NCBI GenBank assembly: GCA_963838205.1
Contig: CAWIQF010000014.1
Coordinates: 310,001-374,000 of the forward strand
Length of the DNA stretch: 64,000 nt
Direction of reading: 5' to 3'
Origin: CAIVVT01 sp963838205
GTDB taxonomy: Bacteria > Acidobacteriota > Terriglobia > Bryobacterales > Bryobacteraceae
A program made the translations under genes and the position numbers. How positions within the stretch are numbered: position 1 is the first letter of the stretch; the number at the start of each line of letters is the position of its first letter. Positions 48,988 through 59,215 of this stretch are shown piece after piece. The notes under the pieces are model-generated. The model searched no databases and was not told where the DNA came from. It saw only the letters and a program-made list of their open reading frames with translations.

Positions 48988-50243
48988 GACTTGCCCGCCC
49001 CCGCCTTCGGCGCCGGCATGCCGCCCGGCGGCAGCGCGAACACATGCGCCCCCGGCGCCAGCAGCAGTTGCCCGTCGGTCACCACCGTCTCGCCGGCCTC
49101 GACTCCGTTCTCGATCACGATCTTGTTGCCCGCCGTCGCGCCCGTCTTCACCACCCGCGCCTCCACCGAATGGTCGGCCTTTACCACGTACACGAACGAG
49201 CCCTTCTGCCCCGCCTGCACCGCCTCCGACGGAACCACCACCGCGTCCTTGTGCGCCTCCAACGTCATCGTCACGCTCACAAACTGGCCCGGCCACAGCA
49301 CTCGCTCCGCGTTCGCGAACGTCGCCTTCAGCCGGATCATACCCGTCGTCGCGTCCACCGTATTGTCGATCACGCTCAGCACGCCCACAGCCTGATGCTC
49401 CGGATCGTCCTTCGATCCCGCCCGCACCGCCAGCCGGTGGCCCTCGCCCAACCGCCGGATCTCGGCCAGCCGCTGTTCCGGCACGCTGAAGCTCACAAAG
49501 ATCGGCTGGAGCTGGTTGATCACCACCAGCGTCGTGTCGCCGGCGCCCTTGACGTAGTTGCCCGCATGCACCAGCAGGTTGCCGGTGCGGCCCACAATCG
49601 GCGACCGGATCTCGCAGAAGCTCAGGTCGAGCTTTGCTTTTTCCTGCGCCGCCACGTCCGCCGCCAGGCTGGCGCGCGCGCTCGCAATCGCCGCCCGGTC
49701 GGCGCGCTCCGATTCCTTGTACACATCCGCCGCCGTGCGGCTCGTGTCGTACACCGACCGCGCCACGATCCCCGCCTTCACCAGTTCCTCCTGGCGCTTC
49801 GCGTCCGTCTCGGCATTGCGCAGTTGCGCCTCGTCGCGGCTCACGTTGGCCTCCGCCTGCGTTAGCAGCGCGCGGTCCCGCTCCACCGCCGCCTGCGCCT
49901 GGTTCAGCGCGTCGGCGTACGGACGTGGATCGATCTCGAACAGCAGGTCGCCCTGGTTGACGTTCTGTCCTTCGGCGAACTGCACTTTCACGAGTTCACC
50001 GGCCACCTGCGCCTTTACCTGCACGTTGGAAAACGGCTCGACGTTGCCGATCGCCTGCAACTCCTGCGGAACGGTCTGGCGTTCCGCCGTCGCCAGCGTC
50101 GCCGGCATAGCCGGCGGCCCCGTGGGCCCCGCCGCGGTCTTCTGTCTGGAGCAGCCGCCGGAAACGATCGCGGCCCATAGGACCGCAACAATGGCAATGG
50201 TTCTGTATCTATGCAACACGGATTCCCCTATCCCATCGTTCAT
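48984..50243 (-). CDS. RND efflux periplasmic adaptor lipoprotein
   Basis: A 419-residue membrane-fusion protein. A lipoprotein signal ends in WAAIVSGGC, giving N-terminal anchoring in the periplasm. Then follow the lipoyl half AIGNVEPFSNVQVKAQVAGE, a helical hairpin of about 100 residues (LNQAQAAVERDRALLTQAEA ... ERADRAAIASARASLAADV), the second lipoyl half (LDLSFCEIRSPIVGRTGNLL), a beta-barrel domain (FVSFSVPEQRLAEI) and a membrane-proximal domain near the end (EAVQAGQKGSFVYVVKADHS). This is the MdtA/AcrA order. It is the first gene of the pair and overlaps the pump by ATGA. Confidence 0.92.
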   Translation of the reverse strand: MNDGIGESVLHRYRTIAIVAVLWAAIVSGGCSRQKTAAGPTGPPAMPATLATAERQTVPQELQAIGNVEPFSNVQVKAQVAGELVKVQFAEGQNVNQGDLLFEIDPRPYADALNQAQAAVERDRALLTQAEANVSRDEAQLRNAETDAKRQEELVKAGIVARSVYDTSRTAADVYKESERADRAAIASARASLAADVAAQEKAKLDLSFCEIRSPIVGRTGNLLVHAGNYVKGAGDTTLVVINQLQPIFVSFSVPEQRLAEIRRLGEGHRLAVRAGSKDDPEHQAVGVLSVIDNTVDATTGMIRLKATFANAERVLWPGQFVSVTMTLEAHKDAVVVPSEAVQAGQKGSFVYVVKADHSVEARVVKTGATAGNKIVIENGVEAGETVVTDGQLLLAPGAHVFALPPGGMPAPKAGAGKS

Positions 50244-50382
50244 TGAAAAGGCCGCACCGCGGGCCGGGCCAGAACGATTCGAATACAGCTATGCTACTGA
50301 CCCGCGCCAGCGCATAGCAACGCCGCCGCCGGCCGGAGCGTTCCCCGTAGGGCCGTGATTCGTGTTGGGATAGTGTCTGGAA

Positions 50383-51366
50383 ATGGATTCGACTTTACTG
50401 CAATCGGCGCGCCAGGTCCTGCTGGCCGAAGCCCGGGCGCTCGAAGCCGCCAGTGCGCGCCTGGATCGCGAATTCGAACGGGCCGTCGATCTGCTTGCCG
50501 CGCATGCCGGCAAAGTGCTCGTCACCGGCATCGGCAAATCGGGCATTATCGCCCAGAAGATCGCCGCCACTTTGTGCAGCGTCGGCCAGCCCGCCGTGTT
50601 CCTGCACCCGGTCGAGGCCCTGCATGGCGACCTGGGGCTGTACACGCCCGGCGACCCGACCATCGTTGTCTCCCGCAGCGGGAACACTGCCGAATTGCTG
50701 CGCCTGGTCACACAGCTTAAGGCCGTCGCTTCGCCCGTCATCGGTATTCTCGGCGCGCCGCAATCTTCGCTCGGTGTGTTGATGGACGTCGTGCTCGACG
50801 CCTCCGTCCGCGCCGAGGCCGACCCGAATAGTCTCGCGCCCACCGCGAGCGCCAGCGTGGCCATGGGCTTGGGCGACGCCCTGGCCATCGGCCTGATCGA
50901 GCGCCGCGGCTTCACGCCCGCCGATTTCGCGCGCTTTCACCCCGCCGGGCAGTTAGGCCGCAACCTGCTCCTGCGCGTCTCCGAAGTGATGCGCCCGCTC
51001 GCGCAAGTCGCCACCGCTGCCGCCACCGACCCCTTGCGCCAGGTGGTTATCGGCATGACCAGCCGCCCGCTCGGCGCGGCCTGTGTCCTCGATTCCGAAG
51101 GCCGGCTGGCGGGCCTCATCACCGACGGCGACGTGCGCCGGGCCCTGCGCCAGCACGACGACATCCGCGGCGTCGTGGCCGCGGAAGTCATGACCGCCCG
51201 GCCCGCAGCCATCTCGCCCGGCGCCAGCGTGCACGAAGCGCTGCGCAAAATGGAGGATCGCGGCTCCCAGATTTCGGTGCTGCCGGTGGTCGATGAAATG
51301 GGCCTGTGCGTGGGCCTGTTGCGGCTCCATGATCTGTACCAGCACCAGCCCTCCGCCGGCCGCTGA
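50383..51366 (+). CDS. kdsD: arabinose-5-phosphate isomerase (KpsF/GutQ family)
   Basis: A 327-residue enzyme. An N-terminal SIS domain (about 35-185) has GKVLVTGIGKSGIIAQKIAA, LHPVEALHGDLG and VVSRSGNTAELLRLV, the sugar-phosphate isomerase motifs. MGLGDALAIGLIERRGFTPADFARFHPAGQLG is the KdsD-specific block. Two CBS domains follow (about 205-327; VMRPLAQVATAAATDPLRQV and VMTARPAAISPGASVHEAL). It converts ribulose 5-phosphate to arabinose 5-phosphate for Kdo synthesis, consistent with a lipopolysaccharide-producing cell that also carries lptFG here. It stands alone, divergent from the RND operon. Confidence 0.92.
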   Translation: MDSTLLQSARQVLLAEARALEAASARLDREFERAVDLLAAHAGKVLVTGIGKSGIIAQKIAATLCSVGQPAVFLHPVEALHGDLGLYTPGDPTIVVSRSGNTAELLRLVTQLKAVASPVIGILGAPQSSLGVLMDVVLDASVRAEADPNSLAPTASASVAMGLGDALAIGLIERRGFTPADFARFHPAGQLGRNLLLRVSEVMRPLAQVATAAATDPLRQVVIGMTSRPLGAACVLDSEGRLAGLITDGDVRRALRQHDDIRGVVAAEVMTARPAAISPGASVHEALRKMEDRGSQISVLPVVDEMGLCVGLLRLHDLYQHQPSAGR

Positions 51367-51438
51367 GAGACTCCACCGAACTTCCTCTCTAAAGCTCGCT
51401 TTCCGCACCCGCCGACTGGCCTCGGAGGACGGAAAACC

Positions 51439-51533
51439 ACCGTGCATCTACCGTGAAGTCACCGTACGAACATGGTGTTTCCATGGTCAAGACATGGTGA
51501 AATGCATGGTGCGCACACGGTGAATTGACGGTG
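51439..51533. repeat. 11-bp periodic array of ACCGTG/ATGGTG/ACGGTG hexamers
   Basis: Hexamers begin at 51439, 51450, 51461 (ACCGTG or ACCGTA), 51472, 51483, 51494, 51506 (ATGGTG or ATGGTC), 51517 and 51528 (ACGGTG). Every step is 11 bases except one of 12. The orientation switches from ACCGTG on the left to its complement-like ACGGTG on the right, making an overall dyad. It is related to the in-gene array at 26193-26328. Confidence 0.85.
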
Positions 51534-51632
51534 CAACCGCCCTTCAAAGGCGAACACGGAGCGAAGATGCACCCACTCTGAGAAAGGAACCTCTCAGCGA
51601 CGTCCACACCGGAGTTCGCCGGCCATTTGGGC

Positions 51633-51687
51633 CAACAGCCTGTGGCAGGAGTCCCGTGCATCACGTGACCTCTACCACAGGCTGTTG
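51633..51687. repeat. inverted repeat related to the outer palindrome at 28210-28368
   Basis: CAACAGCCTGTGGCAG (51633-51648) against CTACCACAGGCTGTTG (51672-51687), one mismatch in 16, loop of 23 bases that itself contains TCACGTGA. The arm core AACAGCCYGTGGYAG is shared with the outer arms at 28210-28368. As it follows kdsD and precedes a minus-strand gene's 3' end, it could also act as a two-way terminator. Confidence 0.75.
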
Positions 51688-51768
51688 AACATCGTTTCGG
51701 AACGAGGGAGAGGAGGCAGCCCCGTTTCCGAAACGGTGTCAAGATCTCCCGGCGACCGGGATCGATCC

Positions 51769-52417
51769 CTAAATGCAGCGTCCCCGAACGCCGCGCTTCA
51801 ACAAAAACAGCAGGCCTAAGCCCAACAGAGCAAATGTCAACGGCTCGGGGTTGTTCGAGGATAGACCGTTATCGTCGGCCAACGGCCCAAAGTCGTCGGC
51901 AGTCTTAATTTCACGGTGGGAAAACCTGTCGCTGATCAGGACTTCCTCATGTTTTTCCGGGCGAACAGTCCCGTCTACCGTTTCGTAGCGGTCGAAATTG
52001 TTACTTTGCGGGCGCATGGTGCGGCCTTTGTCCGCGGACTTGTACAGGACTGTCGCAACAGTGCGCTCCTCCGAGGCGGAGGCGGGAGTCGCGGAGCGCA
52101 CGACGTCAATGGACACCTGCAGCGGTTGGGCGATTCCGAACGGTTCAGGCGTGATACCGAAACTGGCCGGGATAGCATTGCTTTCGGAGACTGCCTTCAG
52201 CGCCGACTGGCTATTGGCCGCCGCCGGCCGCGCCGTCACATTCGCGGCCACCCAGGCGGCCGATCCGGGAAGGAGTTGAGTCTGTCCGACTGGCACTGGA
52301 AATAGTATTACGAGGGATGATTGAGCTGGCACCCAGGGAGCACGGAACGGACAGCACCGCGGCCACTCCCAAGACGGCTCTCGCGATTTCGTACCACCCA
52401 CTTCGGCGCATTCGCAT
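51769..52417 (-). pseudogene. exported PEP-CTERM-type protein, frameshifted after its signal peptide
   Basis: The ATG at 52417 follows an ideal ribosome site (GGAGGTCAAT). The first frame encodes a signal peptide, MRMRRSGWYEIARAVLGVAA then VLSVPCSLGAS, and then runs out of sense to a stop at 52211. From about 52310 the next frame encodes SSLVILFPVPVGQTQLLPGS, then a Ser/Thr/Glu-rich body and a C-terminal sorting signal: NPEPLTFALLGLGLLFLLKR then GVRGR, that is PEP motif, one membrane helix and a basic tail. Removing one base near 52308-52322 joins signal and body into about 215 residues. PEP-CTERM proteins are processed by an exosortase and linked to surface polymer. Whether the shift is real or a sequence error cannot be told here. 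Confidence 0.75.
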
Positions 52418-52881
52418 ATTGACCTCCAGTACTCTGGACATAGTCCCTCTTGCACGCATCGAACCATCGCCAGCCGCTGTAGTCAGATACATCCGGCGAT
52501 CGCTCAGCCCAAAGGTCTTGTTGGAAAACCATGGCAGCCGCCTCAGGCTGTTGGCGCTCCCCGGGGTAGGAGTGGCGGCAGCCGCAAATGCAGGTTGAGG
52601 TGAGGAAAGTGCAGGTTTTGCTCGGCTGCCTAGCAGCTCCTTCCCTGTTATTTCTGAAGTTGCATCGGCGCTCGAAAACACAGAGCGTATCGGTACTATG
52701 CCGAAGATATAGGCAGGTGGAGAATCGCATGCGCCTCTATGAATGTGGTTTAGCCGACCTTGGCGGAGCGGTGATTCGAGGCCGCCATGCCGGCGGCCGT
52801 CGGCCGTGTAGGGTTGGCCACCGCAGAAAAACTGGGCTATTAATAAGCCGCTGGAGTTTCGGACAGCGTATTGACTCGCGA
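52418..52881. other. 464-base spacer upstream of the PEP-CTERM gene, downstream of ppk
   Basis: Two minus-strand genes flank it. The base composition is lower in GC than either gene and no frame has coding character. It should hold the PEP-CTERM promoter; no clear -35/-10 pair was identified. A short partial dyad (TGCC...GGCA) lies near 52700. Confidence 0.4.
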
Positions 52882-54978
52882 CTAGCGCCGGACCCGCAGC
52901 AGCGAGATTTGGGCGTTGACCGGACGCTGGTTCCGGGCGGGCTGAAGGCGGGCATAGGTCCCTTCCGAATTCATCCGGCGGGCCTTGACGTTGTCCTGCA
53001 AGTAGACGGCCAGGATGCGGTCGCGGATCTGGCGCACCAGCGACGGCTTGGTGACTGGAAACATGGTCTCGATGCGGCGATTGATGTTGCGCGGCATCAG
53101 GTCCGCCGAGCCCAGATAGATCTCATCCTCGCCGCCGTTTTTGAAATAGAGAATGCGGCTGTGCTCGAGGAACCGGCCGACGATGCTGGTGACGCGGATG
53201 TTTTCGCTGATGCCCGGCAAGCCCGGGCGCAGGCAGCAGATGCCGCGGGCCAGCAGATCGATCTGCACGCCGGCGCAGGAGGCCGCGTAGAGCAGGCGGA
53301 TGATGCGCCCGTTGACCAGTGAATTGATCTTGATAATGATGCGCGCCTCGCGCCCGGCCTTGGCATGCTCGGTCTCGCGCGCGATCATCTGCTCGACGCG
53401 GCGGCGCAAGTTGATGGGCGCCACCAGCAGCTTGATGTAATCCACCTTGGCCGAATAGCCGGTGAGCTTATTGAAGAGGTGCGAAGCCTCCTCGCCGATC
53501 TGCGGGTCGGCGGTGAGGAAACCGATATCGGTGTAAAGGTGCGCAGTGACAGCGTTGTAGTTGCCGGTCGAGAGGTGAGTATAGCGGCGAATCACGTTAC
53601 CCTCGCGGCGCACGACCAGGGCCACCTTGGCGTGCACCTTGAGGCCGACCAGGCCGTAAACGACGTGGACGCCCTCGCGCTCCAGCGCCCGGGCCCACTC
53701 GATGTTGCTCTCCTCGTCGAAGCGGGCTTTCAACTCGACCACGACGGCGACCTGCTTGCCCTCCTCGTTGGCCTCCAGCAACGCCGCAACCACGGGCGAG
53801 TTGCGGCCGGTGCGGTAGAGCGTCATCTTGATCGCCAGCACGTCCGGATCGTGGGCCGCGGCGCGCAGGAAATCGACGACCGGCTGGAAGCTGTCGAAGG
53901 GATGGTGCAACAACATATCGCCGCGGCGGATGGTGCTGAAAAGGTCCTCGCCTTCCTGCTGCTGGCGCAGTGGAGCGGGCGTAAAAGACTGATCCTTCAA
54001 GTCCGGGCGATCGACCGCGGCGAGCGCTCGCAGGCGGCTCAACGCGAGTGGGCCGGAGACACGGTAAATCTCGCTGTCGTCGATCTCGAAGTTCTCCCGC
54101 AGCACGTCGAGCAGCGAATCGGGCATGCCCTCATCGATGTCCATGCGCACGACCGAATTGAATCGCCGCTGGCTCACGCCCTCCTCGATGGTCTCCAACA
54201 GATCGTCAGCTTCGATCTCCTGAATGGCCATCTCGGCGTCGCGCGTGATGTGAAACAGGTGGCTCTCGAGGACGTCCATACCGGGAAAGAGCCGGGAGAG
54301 GTTGGCGCGAATGACCTGCTCGACCCAGACGAAAGTCACTTCGCGGCCGTTGCGGCGGCGGGCCGGCTTCTGCAAAGGGACCAACTGGGGCAGCGTCGGG
54401 GGCACTTTGATGCGCGCGAAGTGCTCTTCGCCTTCCTCATCGCGAATGAGCACGGAGAGGTTGAGACTCAGGTTGGAAATGTGCGGGAAGGGGCGACTGG
54501 GATCGACCGCCAGGGGCGTCAGGACCGGGAACAGGGTTTCCTCGAAGTAGCGGTTGGCGGCGTCCTTCTGCTCTTCGGTCAGCTCCTCGAAATCCTTGAT
54601 GGATAGGCCCTCGGCGGCCAACTCGGAGACGAGGTCGCGCAGGCAGGTATAGGCGTCCGCGAGCAACTGCTCGATGACGCCGCGGATGGCGTCGAGCTGG
54701 CGGGCGGCCGGCATGCCGTCGGAGCCGGTTTCCTGCGTGCCCGATTCGATCTGATTCAACAGGCCGGCGACGCGGACCATGAAGAACTCGTCGAGGTTGG
54801 AGCCCAGGATGGAAAGGAATTTGGCGCGTTCCAGGAGCGGATTGGTGGGATCCTGGGCCTCTTCGAGAACGCGGCGCTGGAACTCGAGCAGGCTCAGCTC
54901 GCGATTCACATAGAGCGCCGGATCGTTGAAGGAGATGGCTGCCGGCGGGGCAACTTTCCGCTTTGTCGCCAATGGCAT
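52882..54978 (-). CDS. ppk: polyphosphate kinase
   Basis: A 698-residue Ppk1 from ATG 54978 (MPLATKRKVAPPAAISFNDP); the longer in-frame extension upstream is not family-like. Domains follow the usual order: N domain (YVNRELSLLEFQRRVLEEAQ, SILGSNLDEFFMVRVAGLL), head domain, then the two PLD-like catalytic domains. The phosphorylated His lies in RRYTHLSTGNYNAVTAHLYT, and basic catalytic loops in AIKMTLYRTGRNSPVVAAL and EAR-type IIIKINSLVNGRIIRLLY. It reversibly makes polyphosphate from ATP and associates with the membrane. Lies 92 bases downstream of nth, same strand. Confidence 0.96.
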   Translation of the reverse strand: MPLATKRKVAPPAAISFNDPALYVNRELSLLEFQRRVLEEAQDPTNPLLERAKFLSILGSNLDEFFMVRVAGLLNQIESGTQETGSDGMPAARQLDAIRGVIEQLLADAYTCLRDLVSELAAEGLSIKDFEELTEEQKDAANRYFEETLFPVLTPLAVDPSRPFPHISNLSLNLSVLIRDEEGEEHFARIKVPPTLPQLVPLQKPARRRNGREVTFVWVEQVIRANLSRLFPGMDVLESHLFHITRDAEMAIQEIEADDLLETIEEGVSQRRFNSVVRMDIDEGMPDSLLDVLRENFEIDDSEIYRVSGPLALSRLRALAAVDRPDLKDQSFTPAPLRQQQEGEDLFSTIRRGDMLLHHPFDSFQPVVDFLRAAAHDPDVLAIKMTLYRTGRNSPVVAALLEANEEGKQVAVVVELKARFDEESNIEWARALEREGVHVVYGLVGLKVHAKVALVVRREGNVIRRYTHLSTGNYNAVTAHLYTDIGFLTADPQIGEEASHLFNKLTGYSAKVDYIKLLVAPINLRRRVEQMIARETEHAKAGREARIIIKINSLVNGRIIRLLYAASCAGVQIDLLARGICCLRPGLPGISENIRVTSIVGRFLEHSRILYFKNGGEDEIYLGSADLMPRNINRRIETMFPVTKPSLVRQIRDRILAVYLQDNVKARRMNSEGTYARLQPARNQRPVNAQISLLRVRR

Positions 54979-55070
54979 ACCGAAACATCCAGGGTAGCCG
55001 AAAGCGGCCGCATGCGTAAGCCCCCGGGCGCGCGGCGACGCCAGGCAGGGTTCGAATCCAGACTGGTGAA

Positions 55071-55778
55071 TCAACTCCCGATCTTGTCGGGGGCGTAGCA
55101 GAGGGTCGCGAGCGGGCACTGGCCACAGTCAGGCTTGCGGGCCTGGCAGAGCTCGCGGCCGAAGTGAATGACCTGGTGCGAGAAGAGGATCCAGCGGTCC
55201 TGGGAAACCTGCTTCATCAGGTCCTGCTCGATCTTCTCGGGGGCGGTTTCGCGCGTGAGATCCAAACGCGCGCCGATGCGCGCGACGTGGGTGTCAACGA
55301 CGACGCCGCTGGGAATGCCGTAGGCCGTGCCGAGCACGACATTGGCCGTTTTGCGAGCAACGCCGGGGACGGTGAGGAACTGGTCGATATCGAGCGGAAT
55401 GCGGCCGCCGAATTTCTCCAGGATCGTTCTAGCGGCGCCGATCAGGCTCTTGGCCTTGTTGTTGAAAAAACCGGTTGAGTAGATGTCGCGGGCCAGTTCT
55501 TCCCGATTGGCCGCAGCGAAATCGCGCGGTGTGGGGTACTTGGCGAAAAGAGCGGGCGTGACTTTGTTGACGCGCTCGTCGGTGCACTGCGCCGAGAGGA
55601 TGGTGGCCACGAGCAACTGCCAGGCATCGGCATGGTGGAGCGCGCAAGTGGCCGCGGGATAGCGGGCGTCGAGGGCGCGCAGAATGGCCGCGAGACGCTC
55701 GCGGCGGGCGGCCGCGGTGGCGGGCTTTTTCGACTTCGACAAAGACCGGCGCGCCGGCGTAGGGCTGGACTTGGGCAT
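55071..55778 (-). CDS. nth: endonuclease III (DNA glycosylase/AP lyase)
   Basis: A 235-residue protein. After a basic Ser/Lys-rich N-terminal tail it has the helix-hairpin-helix LTVPGVARKTANVVLGTAYG with catalytic Lys, then the catalytic Asp in VVVDTHVARIGARL. The 4Fe-4S cluster ligands are C-x6-C-x2-C-x5-C in CQARKPDCGQCPLATLC. It removes oxidised pyrimidines and nicks the strand during base-excision repair. Length is slightly above E. coli Nth because of the tail. Stop lies 92 bases before the ppk start. Confidence 0.95.
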   Translation of the reverse strand: MPKSSPTPARRSLSKSKKPATAAARRERLAAILRALDARYPAATCALHHADAWQLLVATILSAQCTDERVNKVTPALFAKYPTPRDFAAANREELARDIYSTGFFNNKAKSLIGAARTILEKFGGRIPLDIDQFLTVPGVARKTANVVLGTAYGIPSGVVVDTHVARIGARLDLTRETAPEKIEQDLMKQVSQDRWILFSHQVIHFGRELCQARKPDCGQCPLATLCYAPDKIGS

Positions 55779-55801
55779 GCGAATCGATCCGGAATGAAAA
55801 G

Positions 55802-56650
55802 CTAGTGCTGCGGCAAGACCTCGACCGCGGCGCGCAGGAATTGCCAGTCGGGCAGCTCGTAGGCGCGCAGGGTGGTTTTCAAAGGAACCGTGAGATCCTT
55901 GGATGCGTTGGCGGCGAGCGGGCCGGTTTTGATGGCGACCACGGCCACGGGCTCGTCCTCGGGCTTAGCCGTGGAAGAGCGCAGGGTGATCTGGAGATCC
56001 TGGCTGGGCATATCGGCGGCGGAGTGATTCACGACGACAAAGGTCGCCTTGATCTGCTGCTTCTCGTCCTCGATGATGCGGATGCCGGCCACCTCGATGT
56101 AGCGGGCATAGGGGTTCGCACCAGCACCCTGGGGGGCCGCGGAAATCGAATCGGTCTTCACCGGGGTGGTGGCGATTTCGCTCTTACCGCCGAGCAGCCG
56201 GTAGGCCAGGAAGAAGCCGCCGATGGCGAGCAGGGCGACGAGGATGGCCACGAGCCAGGAGGGGAAGCCGTGAGAGGGCGCGGTCTCGGGCAACGTATAA
56301 ACGGGCTGTTCGGGCTGCGGCGGCTGCGGCGCGTTGGGCCAGGCGGGAGGCGGGGCCTGCGGGGGCTGCGGCGGCGCATAGCCTTGAGCCTGAGGGTACG
56401 ACTGCGGCGGCGGGGGCGCGGGCGTCGTCGTCTGAAAGAACTGAGTGGGGGCTTGCACGGGATAGGGCGGCGCGGGCGGCTGGTAGGCCGGCTGCGGAGG
56501 AGGAGGAGCCTGAGGCGGGGCAGCGGCGGCCGCCACTCCGACGGGCGGCAACCCTTGAGCGGCGCGCTGCCGGTTCTCCGCGCAGGTGGGACATTCCGAA
56601 TACGAGGGCGGCACTTCGCGGCCGCATTGGGGACAAATCCAGGTGAACAT
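55802..56650 (-). CDS. zinc-ribbon, proline-rich, single-pass membrane protein of unknown function
   Basis: A 282-residue protein in four parts: a short zinc ribbon at the very N-terminus (WICPQCGREVPPSYSECPTC, two CxxC pairs), a 90-residue Pro/Gln/Ala-rich linker (PPPPQPAYQPPAPPYPVQAP and similar), one membrane helix near 130-152 (WLVAILVALLAIGGFFLAYR), and a C-terminal beta domain with RYIEVAGIRIIEDEKQQIKA, LQITLRSS and LRAYELPDWQFLRAAVEVL. The C-terminal part resembles DUF2393/FxLYD-like domains. Topology suggests a cytoplasmic ribbon and an outer beta domain. It is 23 bases upstream of nth, possibly one transcript. Confidence 0.7.
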   Translation of the reverse strand: MFTWICPQCGREVPPSYSECPTCAENRQRAAQGLPPVGVAAAAAPPQAPPPPQPAYQPPAPPYPVQAPTQFFQTTTPAPPPPQSYPQAQGYAPPQPPQAPPPAWPNAPQPPQPEQPVYTLPETAPSHGFPSWLVAILVALLAIGGFFLAYRLLGGKSEIATTPVKTDSISAAPQGAGANPYARYIEVAGIRIIEDEKQQIKATFVVVNHSAADMPSQDLQITLRSSTAKPEDEPVAVVAIKTGPLAANASKDLTVPLKTTLRAYELPDWQFLRAAVEVLPQH

Positions 56651-56785
56651 TCTGTTGCTTTGACTCTAGCTTAGAGATGCACCGCGGCGCAGAAGGGTTG
56701 CCCCCGGCAGGGTTTGACGCGCATGGATGGACAAAAAGATTTGAATGGACGCCATCAGTGCGCCGGATGCGGATAGGATCAGGGC

Positions 56786-57385
56786 ATGGAACTGCTGCGG
56801 CGGGGCGGCGGCGGAGCGCGCCGGGTGGCGCTGCTGGCGGGCGCGTGGAATCCGCCGACGCGGGCGCACGTGGCGTTGGCGGAGGCGGCGCGCGAATTTG
56901 CGCCGGAGGTGCTGCTGACGCTGCCGGGCGTATTGCCGCACAAAGAGTTCGAGGAGCCGGGCTTCGACACGCGACTGGACTGGTTGTTGCAACTGGCCGC
57001 GGGACGCGAGTGGCTGGGCGTGGCGGCGGGCGGGAGCGGCCTGTTTGTGGAGCTGGCGCGGGGGCTGCGGGCGGCAGACCGAAAAGTGGAACAAGTCTTC
57101 ATCGTTTGCGGCAGCGACGCGGCTGAGCGATTCCTGAACTGGGACTACGCGGACGGGGCGGGCGTGGAGCAACAACTGCGGGAATTCACACTGCTGGTGG
57201 CGCCGCGCGGCGCGCCATTCGTGCCGCCGGAACGGCTGCGGGCGGCCGTGCATCCGCTGGATTTGGCGGAGGAATGGCAGACGCTCAGCTCGACGGAGTT
57301 GCGGCAGCGCATCAAACGGGGAGAGGCGTGGGCGCACCTGGCGCCGGAGGAGATCGCCGCGGAGATCGAGCGCGCGTATCGGTAG
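56786..57385 (+). CDS. nadD: nicotinate-nucleotide adenylyltransferase-like protein
   Basis: A 199-residue nucleotidyltransferase. The fingerprint strand-loop is ALLAGAWNPPTRAHVALAEA, where the canonical H-x-G-H is T-R-A-H: Thr for the first His (allowed in the T/H-x-G-H family) and Ala for Gly. The second ATP motif is LSSTELRQRIKRGE, the S/T-S-T-x-x-R signature. PGVLPHKEFEEPGFDTRLDW resembles the substrate loop of NadD. It would join nicotinate mononucleotide to AMP in NAD synthesis. Given the altered first motif, a related transferase acting on another substrate cannot be excluded. It stands alone. Confidence 0.75.
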   Translation: MELLRRGGGGARRVALLAGAWNPPTRAHVALAEAAREFAPEVLLTLPGVLPHKEFEEPGFDTRLDWLLQLAAGREWLGVAAGGSGLFVELARGLRAADRKVEQVFIVCGSDAAERFLNWDYADGAGVEQQLREFTLLVAPRGAPFVPPERLRAAVHPLDLAEEWQTLSSTELRQRIKRGEAWAHLAPEEIAAEIERAYR

Positions 57386-57459
57386 CGGCCTGAAGTCAAT
57401 TGAATAATTCGAAGAAACCGCTCCCTTTGGTCATGGCTCGGTAACATGGCGCCGGAGCA

Positions 57460-57489
57460 ACCGCTCCTTGACAGTCGCGGCTCAGTAAC
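57460..57489. repeat. member of the CCGCTCCTT/CGCGGCTC repeat family
   Basis: ACCGCTCCTTGACAGTCGCG followed by GCTCAGTAAC matches the tandem repeat at 31791-31968 with one or two differences. It lies in the 147-base spacer between nadD and the 3' end of rpoD; flanking bases back to 57405 and on to 57530 look like decayed copies of the same unit. Confidence 0.7.
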
Positions 57490-57532
57490 GGACGCGGCCC
57501 GTTACAGGGCGCGGCTCGGCAGCGGCTAAGGG

Positions 57533-59215
<1,683 letters not shown>

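Larger units (their letters stand above)
51367..51768. other. 402-base intergenic region with repeats, no gene
   Basis: Between kdsD and the PEP-CTERM gene. It contains the 11-bp periodic array at 51439-51533 and the inverted repeat at 51633-51687. A 117-codon frame on the minus strand through the array (51389-51742) has no family features and is not called. Confidence 0.5.

Noticed and set aside
51439..51533. CRISPR array
   Set aside because: The repeat unit is about 6 bases at an 11-base period; there are no 20-50-base repeats, no spacers and no cas genes.
51389..51742. 117-codon minus-strand frame through the periodic array
   Set aside because: It is made of repeat DNA, has no ribosome site or homology-like features, and lies between repeats.
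55040..55065. tRNA T-arm-like GGTTCGAATCC sequence
   Set aside because: The five-base T stem does not pair, and no acceptor, D or anticodon arm can be drawn around it.
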